From Actinomucor elegans (Eukaryota > Mucoromycota > Mucoromycetes > Mucorales > Mucoraceae), in assembly GCA_026027325.1 (NCBI GenBank), contig JAMSLZ010000009.1, forward strand, positions 1,302,001 to 1,366,000: DNA of 64,000 bases, written 5' to 3'. The notes below the pieces were generated by a model. It was not told the DNA's origin, searched no databases, and saw only the letters and a list, made by a program, of their open reading frames with translations. Shown one piece after another: positions 13,135-24,533 of this stretch. The position numbers and the translations under genes were made by a program. How positions within the stretch are numbered: position 1 is the first letter of the stretch; every line of letters begins with the position of its first letter.

Positions 13135-13206
13135 TAGATCTTGATCAATTTCGATCCAATTTCGCATCTGATAATTAGTTTGAGTTTAGAGTGAGCTGCT
13201 GCACCC
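13135..13206 (+). repeat. Dispersed repeat family 1 copy (forward)
   Basis: Contains AGATCTTGATCAATTTCGAT, TTTCGCATCTGATAA and GAGTGAGCTGCTGCAC in the family order. Confidence 0.55.
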
Positions 13207-13305
13207 ATAATAATAACTTTTTTTAAGTGAGGCATAACCAAATAGTTTGAATTAATAAACAATTGTAAATTATAAGTACTTTATATGACATTAGACATTC
13301 AATTG

Positions 13306-13380
13306 CAGATCTCTCAGTCAATCTCGGCCAAATACTGAATCTGACTAGTAGATCAAGTCTATAATCAGCTGTTGAACTTA
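13306..13380 (+). repeat. Dispersed repeat family 1 copy (forward)
   Basis: Contains AGATCTCTCAGTCAATCTCG followed by an ATCTGACTA core and CAGCTGTTGAACTT, matching the family order. It lies upstream of TMA7. Confidence 0.55.
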
Positions 13381-13678
13381 ATAGTAGCTTCTACAGCATA
13401 CTACCTTTTCATTATATAAAGATATTGGGGTTTTAGGTTACGCATTTTGGCTTTTTTGGTAAATGAACGCGAGAATCTAATCTATTCGCTAAGAATAGCC
13501 AATTAAATCGATGATTAGTGCTGAGTTTCACACAAGACATATTTTCCCCGGGCAATTATAGCCAAGAGTGCTACAGTGACGTCGATCAACTGGGTAAAAA
13601 ACTTTTTTTTTTTTTTCTATGTAAGCGCTTCAAAGTAATAGTAAAAGCCTCATCTATACTTTTACTTTCTAATCAAAA

Positions 13679-13821
13679 ATGTCTGGTAGACAAGGTAACG
13701 TCGAATATGTATTCCTAAAGTAAATGAATACTAAAGATTGAAATAGGTGGTAAGCTCAAGCCTCTCAAGAAGCCCAAGAAGACTCAAAATGATGAAGACG
13801 AAGTATGTAGATTTACCATGC

Positions 13822-13859
<38 letters not shown>

Positions 13860-14074
13860 TTGTATATATATATACTTACTCTATATTATGATCACATAGG
13901 AGGATCTCGCTTTCAAGAAGAAGAAGATGGAAGAAGCCAAGAAGTTAAAGGAAATGCAAGCTAAGGCTTCTGGAAAGGGTCCTTTGCGTAAGTTTTTATA
14001 TTAAAGGATTTAGATATGTTCTAATGATTTGTAATTTAGTTGGCGGTGGTATCAAGAAGTCTGGCAAGAAATAA
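13679..14074 (+). CDS. TMA7: TMA7, translation machinery-associated protein 7
   Basis: Small, highly charged ribosome-associated protein. It is easily missed because four tiny exons, 13679-13694, 13747-13802, 13900-13987 and 14040-14074, encode only 64 aa, the same length as yeast and human TMA7. The spliced protein begins MSGRQGGKLKPLKKPKK, has an acidic DEDEEDLAFKKKKMEEAKKL middle and ends GGGIKKSGKK, the invariant TMA7/CCDC72 tail. The first coding exon is 16 nt. Intron 2 (13803-13899) holds a run of about 24 T followed by about 13 A. Exon phases close exactly. The gene is tandem with and upstream of the MCC alpha subunit gene. I am confident of identity from the start and end motifs. Confidence 0.95.
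13821..13859. repeat. T-run followed by A-run inside TMA7 intron 2
   Basis: About 24 T then about 13 A, able to fold as a simple hairpin in the pre-mRNA. A very similar T/A structure occurs at 58729-58765. Confidence 0.8.
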
Positions 14075-14319
14075 TTTATGTGAATTAGATCAATAAATTC
14101 TTTAAGAGAGGTTAAACGTTGAACTCTAAACGAGGTTTTTTTTGTGTTATCAGTTCGTGACTATTGATTCCCCAATACAAAAGCCTGAGGTTCTTTGATG
14201 AGTTTTTTCCCACGGGCATCTAGTAATCAAGGCCCATAAGTGTGGGTTGTGCAAAAAAAAGTTTTATACTTCGTCCTTTTCCTCTTCTTTATTTCTTTCA
14301 AAACTAAACACTCTTTCAA

Positions 14320-16856
14320 ATGCTTCAACTCCATACACGATTGTCCAAAGTGGCGGTCTTTTCGACGAGCGTCCCTATGCTTCGTCGCCGTTTTCCTGAC
14401 TCCGCTATTCGATGTCTCCATACTTCCAAAGTATTGAATGGTTCGTGATGATGATAATCAATCGGAATTCGTACTGATTCAATGATTTGATAATAGATCG
14501 TAAGCCCTTATTTGACAAGATCTTGATTGCAAACAGGTAAGATTAAGAGCATGTCATTTTGTGCGTGCTTTGGATTCTAAACAAAAGAACGCGTTAAATA
14601 GAGGTGAAATCGCTATTCGTGTTATGCGTACAGCAAAGGAACTCGGTATCAAGACGGTAGCTGTTTACAGTGAGCCTGATGCCAATGCTCAACACGTTAA
14701 AATGGTAAGATAATAGAAAAAATAGGATGAGACACACACAAAAAACACTTCATCTTACAATTTGATAGGCTGATGAGGCTTATTTGATTGGCCCTGCTGC
14801 TTCAGCTGAGAGTTATCTCTGTATTGACAAGATCATGAATGTAGCCAAAATGACTGGATCTCAAGCTATCCATCCTGGTTACGGTTTCTTGTCTGAAAAC
14901 GCAGACTTTTCTGACATTGTAAAAGCCTCCAATTTGGCTTTTATTGGTCCTTCTGGTAACGCTATGCGTTCAATGGGTTCTAAAAGGTAAGGAAATTATC
15001 CCACGATCATTAGCCAAAATTTCTCACACACCATTAAACGTTTTACCGCTATTTCAAATCCAGTGAATCTAAATACATTATGCAAGACGCTGGTGTACCT
15101 GTTGTGCCTGGTTATCATGGTGAGAACCAAGAGGTTGGCTTCCTTAAGGATCAGGCCGAAAAGATTGGCTATCCTGTCTTGATCAAGGCCATCAAAGGTG
15201 GTGGAGGCAAAGGTATGCGTATTGTTCGATCTCCCTCTGAGTTTGAGGAAATGCTCGAGTCTTCCAAGCGTGAGTCCATCAAATCCTTTGGTGATGACAA
15301 GGTCCTTGTCGAGAAATATTTGGAACGTCCCCGTCACGTCGAAGTCCAAGTATTTGCTGATCAACACGATAACGTGGTTCACTTGTTTGAGCGTGATTGT
15401 TCCGTTCAAAGACGTCATCAAAAGGTCATTGAAGAAGCTCCTGCCCCAGGTTTGACTGAAGCTTTGCGTGCAGAATTGGGTGCCAAGGCTGTTGCTGCTG
15501 CTCGTGCTGTCGGTTATGAGAATGCAGGTACTGTTGAATTCATCATGGATAACGTAGACAAGCAATTCTACTTTATGGAAATGAACACTCGTCTTCAAGT
15601 CGAACATCCCGTTACTGAAATGGTGACCAATACTGATTTGGTTCACTGGCAATTGGAGGTAGCCGCTGGTAACCCACTTCCCAAGAGACAAGATGAGCTT
15701 AGATTGATGGGCCATGCTTTTGAAGCTCGTGTCTATGCTGAGAACCCATCCAAGTAAAGTATACTTAGTAATACATTATACTCAGACTAACATAGTTCTT
15801 TATAGCCACTTCCTTCCCGATACTGGACCACTCTTCAGTGTCCGTACTCCTGCTGCTAGTGAAAACATCCGTCTCGAAACTGGTTTCGTTCAAGGTGACA
15901 ATATTAGCGTCCACTACGATCCTATGATCTCCAAGTTGATTGTTCATGGCCAAAACCGTAACGATGCTCTTCGTCGTTTCCGTCGCGCTTTGGAACAATA
16001 TCAAGTAGTTGGCTTAAACACCAACATTGGCTTTATCAAGACAGTTGCCGAACATCCCGAATTTATCAAGGGTGAAGTCGAAACTGGTTTTATTCAGCAA
16101 TACGAAAAAGATCTTTTCAAGGACCCTGGAGCCCCTGATCCTACCACCTTGGCATTGGCTGCCAGTGCTCTCAGATTAAAGGAGATTGATAACATTAAAA
16201 AGAGCTCACAAGGTAAAATAAGATGCGTCTGAATGCACGTTAAGTATATCTAACCCTTCCCAATAGATCCTTATAGCCCATGGGCTACACAAACTAACAG
16301 CTTCCGTATTAACAATATCAACCACAGAAAGTTCGCTGTCACCGCCAATGATCACCCATATGAAGTGATTGTTTCTGCTAACCCCAAGCAGTCACATTTG
16401 GTTGATATGGAGGTGATTGATGCATCCACGAACGAATCCATCAAGACTTTTACAGCTGTAGAGAGTCATATTGATGAAGAGGGTCTTATGGTTTCTGCTA
16501 TTGACAGCAAGACACTCAAGAGCAATGTAGTGTTGCATGATGAGGACGTAGTTGTTTTCGATGAATTTGGCCGTACTACTTTCAAATTGCCCACACCCAA
16601 TTATATCCTTGGTGGCGGCGAGAGCCATGGTGCAGGATCTGTAAAGACACCTATGCCCTGTAAGATTTCCCAAGTGCTTGTCAAGCCTGGTCAAGTGATC
16701 GAGAAGGGAACTGCTTTGATTGTCTTGGAAGCCATGAAGATGGAACATGTCATTAAGGCTCCAGTTGCTGGTACAATTGATCAAGTTTTATACGCAGTGG
16801 GTGATTTAGTAGCTGAAAACAAGAACTTGGTGACTTTTGCTGATAATGAGAAATAA
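14320..16856 (+). CDS. Methylcrotonoyl-CoA carboxylase alpha (biotin-containing) subunit
   Basis: Mitochondrial biotin-dependent carboxylase subunit of leucine catabolism: it carboxylates its own biotin using ATP and bicarbonate for transfer to 3-methylcrotonyl-CoA by the beta subunit. Seven exons, 14320-14440, 14497-14536, 14602-14704, 14769-14986, 15064-15753, 15806-16212 and 16267-16856, give 722 aa, close to the usual length of about 720. A basic, hydroxylated N-terminus (residues 1-40) looks like a mitochondrial presequence. Then come [20 protein letters not shown], the ATP-grasp loop KGGGGKGMR, biotin-carboxylase motifs [14 protein letters not shown] and the C-terminal biotinyl motif EAMKM (lysine near residue 683). 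MCC is favoured over propionyl-CoA carboxylase by length and overall resemblance, but that distinction is less certain. The biotin-protein ligase at 50.5-52.6 kb would modify it. Confidence 0.92.
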
Positions 16857-17187
16857 TAACAATAATAAAAAAAAATAGACACACTTGTAATGATAGAACG
16901 AATAAACTTTACATCAACAAAGAAGCTTGTATTAGACTATTACTTATTAAGCAAGTTATTATTAAGCAAAGGCACTCCGTGTTACACTAGCGTCGCATCA
17001 CAGTGTGAACGATAAGGAGCGCATGTGAATCCAGTAATATTGGTTTTAAAAGCAACGACGTTCAATGTATAACCGGTTTATGCACGTAAAGTAGCAGTAG
17101 TCGTTTAAACCAACCGAAAATCCGAAGTGACGGATAGTTATAAAAGCAGCTTTATCTTGATTGTATATTCCTTCTTTTAACTCAAAT
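16857..17187 (+). promoter_or_regulatory. Short intergenic region before the GGPP synthase gene
   Basis: A 331-bp gap between MCC alpha and GGPP synthase. It must hold the 3' end of the first and the promoter of the second. I see no clear TATA box or named element. Confidence 0.4.
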
Positions 17188-18592
17188 ATGCTTGTTGTCA
17201 ATAATAACTCAATCCAGGAAAGTAGCTTCAGCTCCACCGCTTCCAAGCAAATCCAAACCATCCTGCCCTATGGTAAACATCAACCTAATCAAATGGAGAC
17301 TGCCCAAAAGACTCAAGAAGATGTAGAGTATATTTATTCACGATATACGCGTAATTTAACTCATCGTTACCTTAGATTCTGCTTGAACCATTCCATTATC
17401 TTTGCTCTAATCCTGGTAAAGACGTTCGTGCAAAAATGATTGAAGCCTTTGATGCCTGGTTGCAAGTACCCAAAGAGGATTTGGTTGTGATTACGCGTGT
17501 CATTGAAATGCTTCATAGTGCCAGTTTATTGTAAGTCCAATGTCTTTGCTCGATATAGATCACTCACCTTTTACAGGATTGATGATGTTGAAGATGACTC
17601 TGTGCTTCGTCGCGGTGTTCCTGCTGCGCACCATATCTATGGTACTCCTCAGACGATCAACTGTGCCAACTATGTCTACTTTCTTGCATTGTCGGAAATC
17701 ACCAAACTCAACAATGCAGAAATGATTACCATTTACACAGGTTTGTCTAACCGTTTACAAACAAAGCATGCATACTAATGTACAGTATAGAGGAGTTGAT
17801 CAATTTGCACAGAGGCCAAGGTAATTATGCAAACATAAGGAACCTTGCATGATGATCTATGACTGATGATCTTTTCTATTAGGAATGGAATTGTTTTGGC
17901 GTGATACTTTGACATGTCCTACCGAACAAGAATTCCTCAACATGGTGAATGACAGTAAGTATTAGATAGAGTGATACGGCACGTCTTTTTTTTTTCATTT
18001 ATTAAATATCTACTAGAAACGGGTGGTCTTTTAAGATTAGCTGTAAAACTCATGCAAGCCGCTAGTCAATCTAAAATGTAAATTCTTCCCTTCAATATAT
18101 TTCACATTATGCTCATTTTTTTTTCTACTGTAGTGATTACACTGGGCTTGTTAGCAAGATTGGTATTCACTTTCAAGTGAGAGACGATTATATGAACTTG
18201 CAATCCAAACAGGTGAGCCCATTATTAATTGATCATGTTTTTTTTAATATTGACACTTTCTACAGTATGCTGATAATAAAGGTTTTTGTGAAGACTTGAC
18301 AGAAGGCAAATTCTCATTCCCCATTATTCACTCAATTCGTACCGATCCCACCAACCGACAATTATTAAACATTTTGAAGCAGCGTAGTAATTCTCCGGAG
18401 CTCAAGCAGTTTGCTTTACAGCTCTTGGAAAAGACCAACACATTTGCTTATTGTCGTCAATTCTTACAGGTGTTAGAAACGGAAGCAAGAGAAGAAATTC
18501 AAAGTTTGGGAGGCAATCGAATGTTGGAAAAGATTATGGACGCTTTAAGTATTAAAGTAGAAGAAGGAGATGAGGGAAAGTTGGAACAATGA
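17188..18592 (+). CDS. Geranylgeranyl diphosphate synthase
   Basis: Trans-prenyltransferase that makes GGPP from farnesyl diphosphate and IPP, for carotenoids, trisporoids and protein prenylation. Eight exons, 17188-17322, 17376-17530, 17577-17740, 17791-17820, 17883-17954, 18017-18077, 18134-18212 and 18266-18592, give 340 aa. After an N-terminal region of about 45 residues the protein shows [18 protein letters not shown], the first aspartate-rich motif in [18 protein letters not shown] and the second in [10 protein letters not shown]. Length and motifs fit fungal GGPP synthases (carG in Mucor is the known counterpart; orthology not proven here). The donor at 17323 was chosen because it restores the conserved ILLEP frame. 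One coding exon is only 30 nt. It is tandem with MCC alpha. Confidence 0.94.
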
Positions 18593-20390
18593 ATAAAAAC
18601 TACTTGGAACTGAACTGTTTTATCGAGAGAAATACACTGGATGCTTAAGCTTTAGTTTACAAAAAAAAAAAACGATACATTACCGGCCTTTGCTTTGGTG
18701 GGTGATGTTTATTTCGTATATACTTTCTTGTTTAGAGCCCCTATTTCCAGTCTAAAGTCCTTACTTCATGTACGGCAACGATATGTAAGAGCATTTTACC
18801 CCTATATATCGCTAAACCAAAGAAACACGAACTGACTAATCAATATAAAGAAAATACCAATGTTGAGTTTCAACGATCATTGATGAAATATACATCAAAA
18901 ATTTCATTCAAAATGAAGTGGTAGAAGGTACAGCAGCTCATTATGAACATGGAATACTAATCATCTATAGCATTTGACCATAATCAATCGAAATCACTCA
19001 CCTCAATGAATAAGCTATGCCAATTTCTAAACTGCATTTAGAAAGTTCTAGGACACAGTCTAAAATTTTTCTGCTAACCAATGAACATATATTATAAATC
19101 TTCATATATACAACTTTGGGCCTTGGAAGATTAATAAATATATATTTTTGAATACTCTTCCAAATAGTGCATGCTTTGTAAGAGACTAAAAAAAAATACT
19201 GGATATAGAGATGAAGAGCTGCTACAATCTCAAGATATATAGACTTTTTCTCATTTTAGTATGTTACTACAACAATAAATGTGTCACATAGAATGTACGT
19301 AGCTTTATATGTATCTATATATTCTGGATTTGGTAACATTACCTCGGTTCAACGATATGATACCTATAATATTATGATTTTAAAGCTTTTTGTCAGGAGT
19401 GTATCATGCATGAAAATTTGTAACATAAGATGGTGGCCAATGAAACCATTGTTCAAGCATAAATAAAAATGCACCAGAAAACCATCAATGTAGCCAAGTA
19501 TACTAAAGTGTATAAAAAATGTTAATGACAGCTTTTTTAGTTGGATGTAACATTCATATGACTGTGCTTTCATATTTCACTAGGCAGGCGCTGTTCCAAG
19601 TGAGGGCGGTGATACCTAAGAGTGAGTGTTTCATTAACCGTTAAAGAATGGATAGTTTCCAAATAGCGAATTTCGAAGAGCACAATGAGGATGTTGGAGA
19701 AAGATAAGAAGGCTTAAGACAAGTTCATTGTATGGGAAGCCACAAATATTGAACTGTATGAGCTTCCTGCAACTCTGTTCAGCATGGAGTTCAAGAAGAT
19801 TGCCTGCATTGTTTTCGTTTCTGTTGTAGTGTAGATATGCTTTTTTATTTTGGTCCCTATGATTATTTTTTCATTAGTACTTTCACATGGATATTCATTA
19901 TATGCCATGTATTATTTCACTCTTTACATATTGAGATAAGCGAAGTATTACTCTTTATGTTATCCATATTGTGTTTGGATTAGCTGAAGTAGATAACTTG
20001 GTAGTCCAGACGCGAAATTCTCAAACATTTTGATTGATCTATGTCTAAATCTGAGCAAGGTTTAATATTTGTACCTGAATCTACTTGGTTAGCTTATCTG
20101 TCAAAACTTCAGTCTAAGAGAATATATCATGGTTTTGGATAAACACTTTGTCGTTTTGCCAGACGTTAGTGCTCCTACTGTACTTTGGAAGTAAGTTTGA
20201 CAGAACTTAATAGCAAACTTTGGACCAACTCCGAATGGGCTCTCAAAATACCACATTCAAATCAACCTATTTCGGTATTATTCTAGAGGTAAATAAGCAT
20301 CATGATACTGAAATACATATGATAATTATGCATTGAAAGATTAGAAAACATGGTATAAAAATCATTAAATAGTTTAACAATAAATTCGGT

Positions 20391-21290
20391 AAATGCATCT
20401 ACCCATTCTGAGCATGGATCAATAAGTAAACGTGACATTATTGGATCAAGGTGGGTTGAGAATGTGGAGATGGGACAACAGGATGATTTATGAGGTACAC
20501 TCCTGTTGGACTATTTATCAAATCCCGATAAAAATTCAGTATTTATTTTTGAATATAATATTTTCATTACATAATACTGAAGTTATGGTTAAATACATAA
20601 AACGTTCAAAAAATCAACTTTTATTAAATAAATTCTGTGAGCTTAAAGAAATAGCAAGCTGCATTTACACCGTACAATACGATATTCAAATATACACCAA
20701 TTTTATTAGATTAATAAAAATTTATTATAAAAAGCCTTGACACTAATTTTATTAAAACATTACTTGACCATCAGCAGTTGCTGGCCATTAAAGGTTATAT
20801 TAAAAAAAAACCTGTGGTTTTGTGTTGAGTTTCAGAAGAAATTACCAGTTAGTTCATCATCTACCAATAAAAGAGCAAAGGTGTCCCATTAAGTGTACCC
20901 TGGAATATTCCGGATCATGATTGGTAGTCAACGGTTAAACCTTGATTTTCTTTTTAATTAAAAACATTTGATATAGATTTGAATATCATATTGTACGGTG
21001 TAAATGCAGCTTGCTATTTCTTTAAGCTCACAGAATTTATTTAATAAAAGTTGATTTTTTGAACGTTTTATGTATTTAACCATAACTTCAGTATTATGTA
21101 ATGAAAATATTATATTCAAAAATAAATACTGAATTTTTATCGGGATTTGATAAATAGTCCAACGGGAGTGCACCTCATAAATCATCCTGTTGTCCCATCA
21201 CATTCTCGACCGATCCTAGTTTAATGTCGGATCAAATGACTCATACATGTTTAGAATAAACGACTGCAACTTATATACTATGGGCACAAT
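20391..21290. mobile_element. Foldback (long inverted repeat) element
   Basis: Left arm 20457-20691 and right arm 20977-21207 are nearly identical inverted copies of about 230 bp with only a handful of differences, separated by about 285 bp. Outside the arms, both ends carry the repeat family 1 motifs in opposite orientation (left CCATTCTGAGCATGGATC and GACATTATTGGATC; right GATCCTAGTTTAATGTCGGA). Each arm contains the same short open frame of about 70 codons; with no known domain it is probably a by-product of arm identity. The overall form resembles a non-autonomous foldback or MITE-like transposon. No transposase was seen and target duplications were not resolved. Confidence 0.75.
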
Positions 21291-21350
21291 ATACATTAAT
21301 GACTTGTAACTAAGTACATATATTTTAACTATAGTAGTTCAAATGATTTA

Positions 21351-21432
21351 AAGATCTCTCGATCGGTCCTGATCCATTAATATCGCATTTGACTATTGGA
21401 GATCCTTCAGAGCGAGCTATACATTCTGTTAA
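21351..21432 (+). repeat. Dispersed repeat family 1 copy (forward)
   Basis: Contains AGATCTCTCGATCGGTCC, then ATATCGCATTTGACTA and GAGCGAGCTATACATTCTGT. It lies about 146 bp after the forward motif at the right end of the foldback element. Confidence 0.55.
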
Positions 21433-22489
21433 ATTCCTTTTTCCAATGGTAGTTCAATGAAGCTATCATATTTCGTCATGATTTATGGTAAAACGAAAAC
21501 TGATTATTGACAGTAGATCCTTTGGCAAGTGTCAGTCAAGTGCTCTATTCGAGGAGTAATCCATTTTCAAAAGAAGCTGTTTCATTTATCGAGGTCGCAA
21601 TTGTATCTAGTGCAATGAATCTATTGTTTACATTTGCTACTAGTAATCAGCCATGCGTGTTTTAAGGTTCTTTTTATTGTGATGAATGTTGAAGCGACAC
21701 TCGCAGAATGGTTCGCAAATTAACTGTAATACGAAGCTGGCATCTAAGCCCTGTCGGTTATTTCAGTTAAAACATAAAGCGTATATACAGATAACGAGGT
21801 CCTATGGTTAATACTCGCGAAAGGAAAGGAACAGCTGCAGAAAAATACAAAACAAACAAATACATTTCAGTCAAGATTTCAAAAGCTGGCATAGTTATCT
21901 AGACATGATCTTAATAAACTGGATTTGGTAGTTTAAAAAAAAATGGAATTACTTAATTTTCGGCTGTATTACATTTTGCTTTTAATTGTCTTGTGTGTGT
22001 GTGTGTGTGATATTTATTACTTGGTTTTATATACATCTTTGGGTGAGATTTTTGGAGGATGTCTTTAACAATCGACCAGATACGTGTGTACCTTTGAGAC
22101 AAAGAAACAATAGCCTAGTTCACAGAAAGTTCTATTATTTGTTAATTCTGATCTCAGTCAAAGAAAGTCAGATTCAATTGGCTACAGTTACGTCTCGGTA
22201 AAACTAAATCAATTAGCTAAAGCCAGTGCAAGGCGATACATAGCAATGTAAAGAATATATAGAGTATTACCCACAAAGAAGTAGGTCTATTTTAATTGAA
22301 TCAAAAGAACCGTGTTAATTACCATGAAAATAAGGCCCAGATCGTCATCATCGAATAGGAACGGGTAGATCACTGTTTTAATTAAGGTAAAATAGAAGAG
22401 GGGTACAAAGCAATTTGTTATAAATAGTCCTTTTTTTAGGCTCGTCTTCAAGTTCTTTTTCCTTTTCTTTTCTTTTATGTTATAACAAT

Positions 22490-24533
22490 ATGCCTTCTTC
22501 TATTCATCTTTCCAGTATATTTTCAAGGTCGAAATCAGTATTATCAAAGTTCAATCAACATAAGAAAAGACAGCCACAACATCACTTTCGTACTTCCACT
22601 TTAAGTTTACCATCTGATACTTGTTCGACTATCGACGAAACAGTTAGCAGTGTATTAGATAACTCATCTTCCAGTCACTTGTTTAAAAGAGGAAACAATT
22701 ACTTGTTTGGAAGAAATGGGTATCAAAAGTCTCAAAAGCTAGCTATTGCTTACTTTATGAAAGCTGCAGCGCTAGGCAACGCCAAAGCAGAAGGCGTACT
22801 TGGCTTCTGTTACGAGTTCGGTATGGGCGTTGAAACAGACTTTGTACAATCAGAACATTACTATTTGACTGCTGCGAAAAAAAACGATGGGCTGAGCATG
22901 GCTCGTTTAGCGTTCCTGAGAAAATATGGCCGGCCCAACGTCAAGATTGATCGAACTGAAGCAGAGGAATGGACTGACCGTATTCGTCACAAACCAAATG
23001 CTATACAATGGATTGTTGAAGCAGCTACAATCAATAATCATCCTGCTGCTCAATATGTTTTAGGTGTCTGTTATCATGACGGAATATCTGTACCTAAAGA
23101 TGAACACGCTGCTTTTCGCTGGTATAAAGCCAGTGCTGACCAAGGCAATGCCAGAGGCCAAGGTATTCTTGGCTATTGCTACGGCGAAGGCTTTGGTGTC
23201 GAAAAAGATGAGCAAACAGCTATTAAGTGGTATCGTCTTGCTGCTAGTCAAGGTGAAACTGTTGCTATTTACAACATCGGATATTGCTATGAAGATGGAA
23301 TCGGAGTTGAGAGAGATGTTCACGAGGCTGTAAAATATTACAAGCTCGCTGCAGAGCAAGGCAATGCTTTTGCTCAAAACTCACTCGGTTATTGTTACGA
23401 AGATGGTATAGGGGTGGAGCAAGATTTCGAAAAGGCAACTTTTTGGTATAAGCTATCTGCCAAGCAAGGCTATCCTTGGGCTGAATGTAATCTCGGTTAC
23501 TGTTTCCAGAATGGTATAGGTGTTGAGAAAGATGATGCTGCTGGTGCATTTTATTACAAGAAAGCCGCTCTTCAAGGACATGCAAGAGCTCAACATAATC
23601 TCGGCTTCTGTTATCAAAATGGAATTGGTGTTGAAAGAGATGAGGAATTAGCTGTGAAATGGTATAAGCGATCTGCAGAACGAGGAAACATCTTTGCCTA
23701 TCATTCATTGGGCTACTGTTATCAAAATGGCATTGGAGTTACTAAAAATGAGCAAGAATCTGTCTTTTGGTACTACCTTAGTGCAGAAGAAAATCATCCA
23801 CCTGCACAACTTTCGTTGGGTTATTGTTATCGTAACGGTATTGGAGTACCCAAAAACGAAGTGGAAGCCGTGAAATGGTTCAAACGCAGTGCAGAACAAG
23901 GAAATGCATTGGCTCAAAACTCGCTGGGTTTCTGTTACGAAGAAGGGATTGGCCTAAAGAAGGACGCGGCTCGTGCAGTTTATTGGTATCACAAGAGTGC
24001 AAAACAAAATAACCCATGGGCTCAGTGCAACCTAGGCTTTTGCTATGCCAATGGAATAGGTGTAGAAAAAAATGATCGTAAAGCAGTTGAATGGTATCGT
24101 AAAGCAAGTCTACAAAACCACGCTCGCGCTCTAGACAAACTAGGTTTACACTTGCAAGGTGGCATCGGCGTAGAACAAGACTTGAAAGCTGCTTTCGAAC
24201 TATTCAAGAGAGCTGCTGAAAATGATCATATTTCTGCTCAACATCATCTGGGCGACTGTTATGAAAAGGGCTTAGGCTGTGAAGTAGACCTTCGTCGAGC
24301 TTCATTATGGTTTGAACGTGCTGCTTTAGGTAAGCCCAATATTACTTTCTGTTACTTTTTTATATTAAAAATCATTTTTAGCTGGCTGTCGCAATTCTCA
24401 CGAAAGACTGAGGTTATTAATAGTGAGAGAGTGCTTACTATCCCCTGGAAGTAATTCGTCTCTTGCTACTATCAATGAAGAGGACTTGATATATGGTGGA
24501 CTGATCATTGGCCACAGTGCGCCGGCCGCCTAA
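22490..24533 (+). CDS. Sel1-like repeat protein
   Basis: Two exons, 22490-24329 and 24382-24533, encode 663 aa; reading through the intron would give a shorter, different C-terminus. After a Ser-rich N-terminus of about 60 residues, 13 clear and at least one degenerate Sel1 (TPR-like) repeats of 36 aa run almost to the end. Each carries a core like LGYCYEDGIGVE followed by AxxWYKxxAEQGNxxAQ. Such proteins are usually adaptors: known fungal examples include chitin synthase regulators (Skt5/Chs4) and ER-associated degradation Sel1/Hrd3, but no prenylation motif or TM segment ties this one to either. Exact partner unknown. The gene is flanked by gene-free DNA on both sides. Confidence 0.9.

Larger units (their letters stand above)
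9125..13678. other. Gene-free, AT-rich interval with dispersed repeats
   Basis: About 4.5 kb without a credible gene. Small open frames here (for example 11084-11326 and 12239-12526) lack recognisable domains and good context. The stretch holds copies of a dispersed repeat: two in reverse orientation near its left side (9229 and 9961) and three forward copies near its right side (12970, 13135, 13306). It also holds one copy of a second, longer degenerate repeat (10480-10830). The arrangement suggests one or more decayed transposable elements. Confidence 0.6.
18593..22489. other. Gene-poor interval with foldback element and repeats
   Basis: About 3.9 kb with no recognisable gene. It holds a partial reverse copy of repeat family 1 (18927-18955), a long inverted-repeat element (20391-21290), a further forward family copy (21351-21432) and a short TG microsatellite (21989-22009). 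A TATAAAT at about 22420 lies roughly 70 bp before the Sel1 gene start. Confidence 0.6.

Noticed and set aside
20432..21185. Two matching small frames, one on each strand
   Set aside because: They are the same sequence in the two arms of the foldback element, so the match reflects arm identity, not selection for protein.
21986..22201. 71-codon frame with Cys-Val repeats
   Set aside because: Generated by a TG microsatellite.
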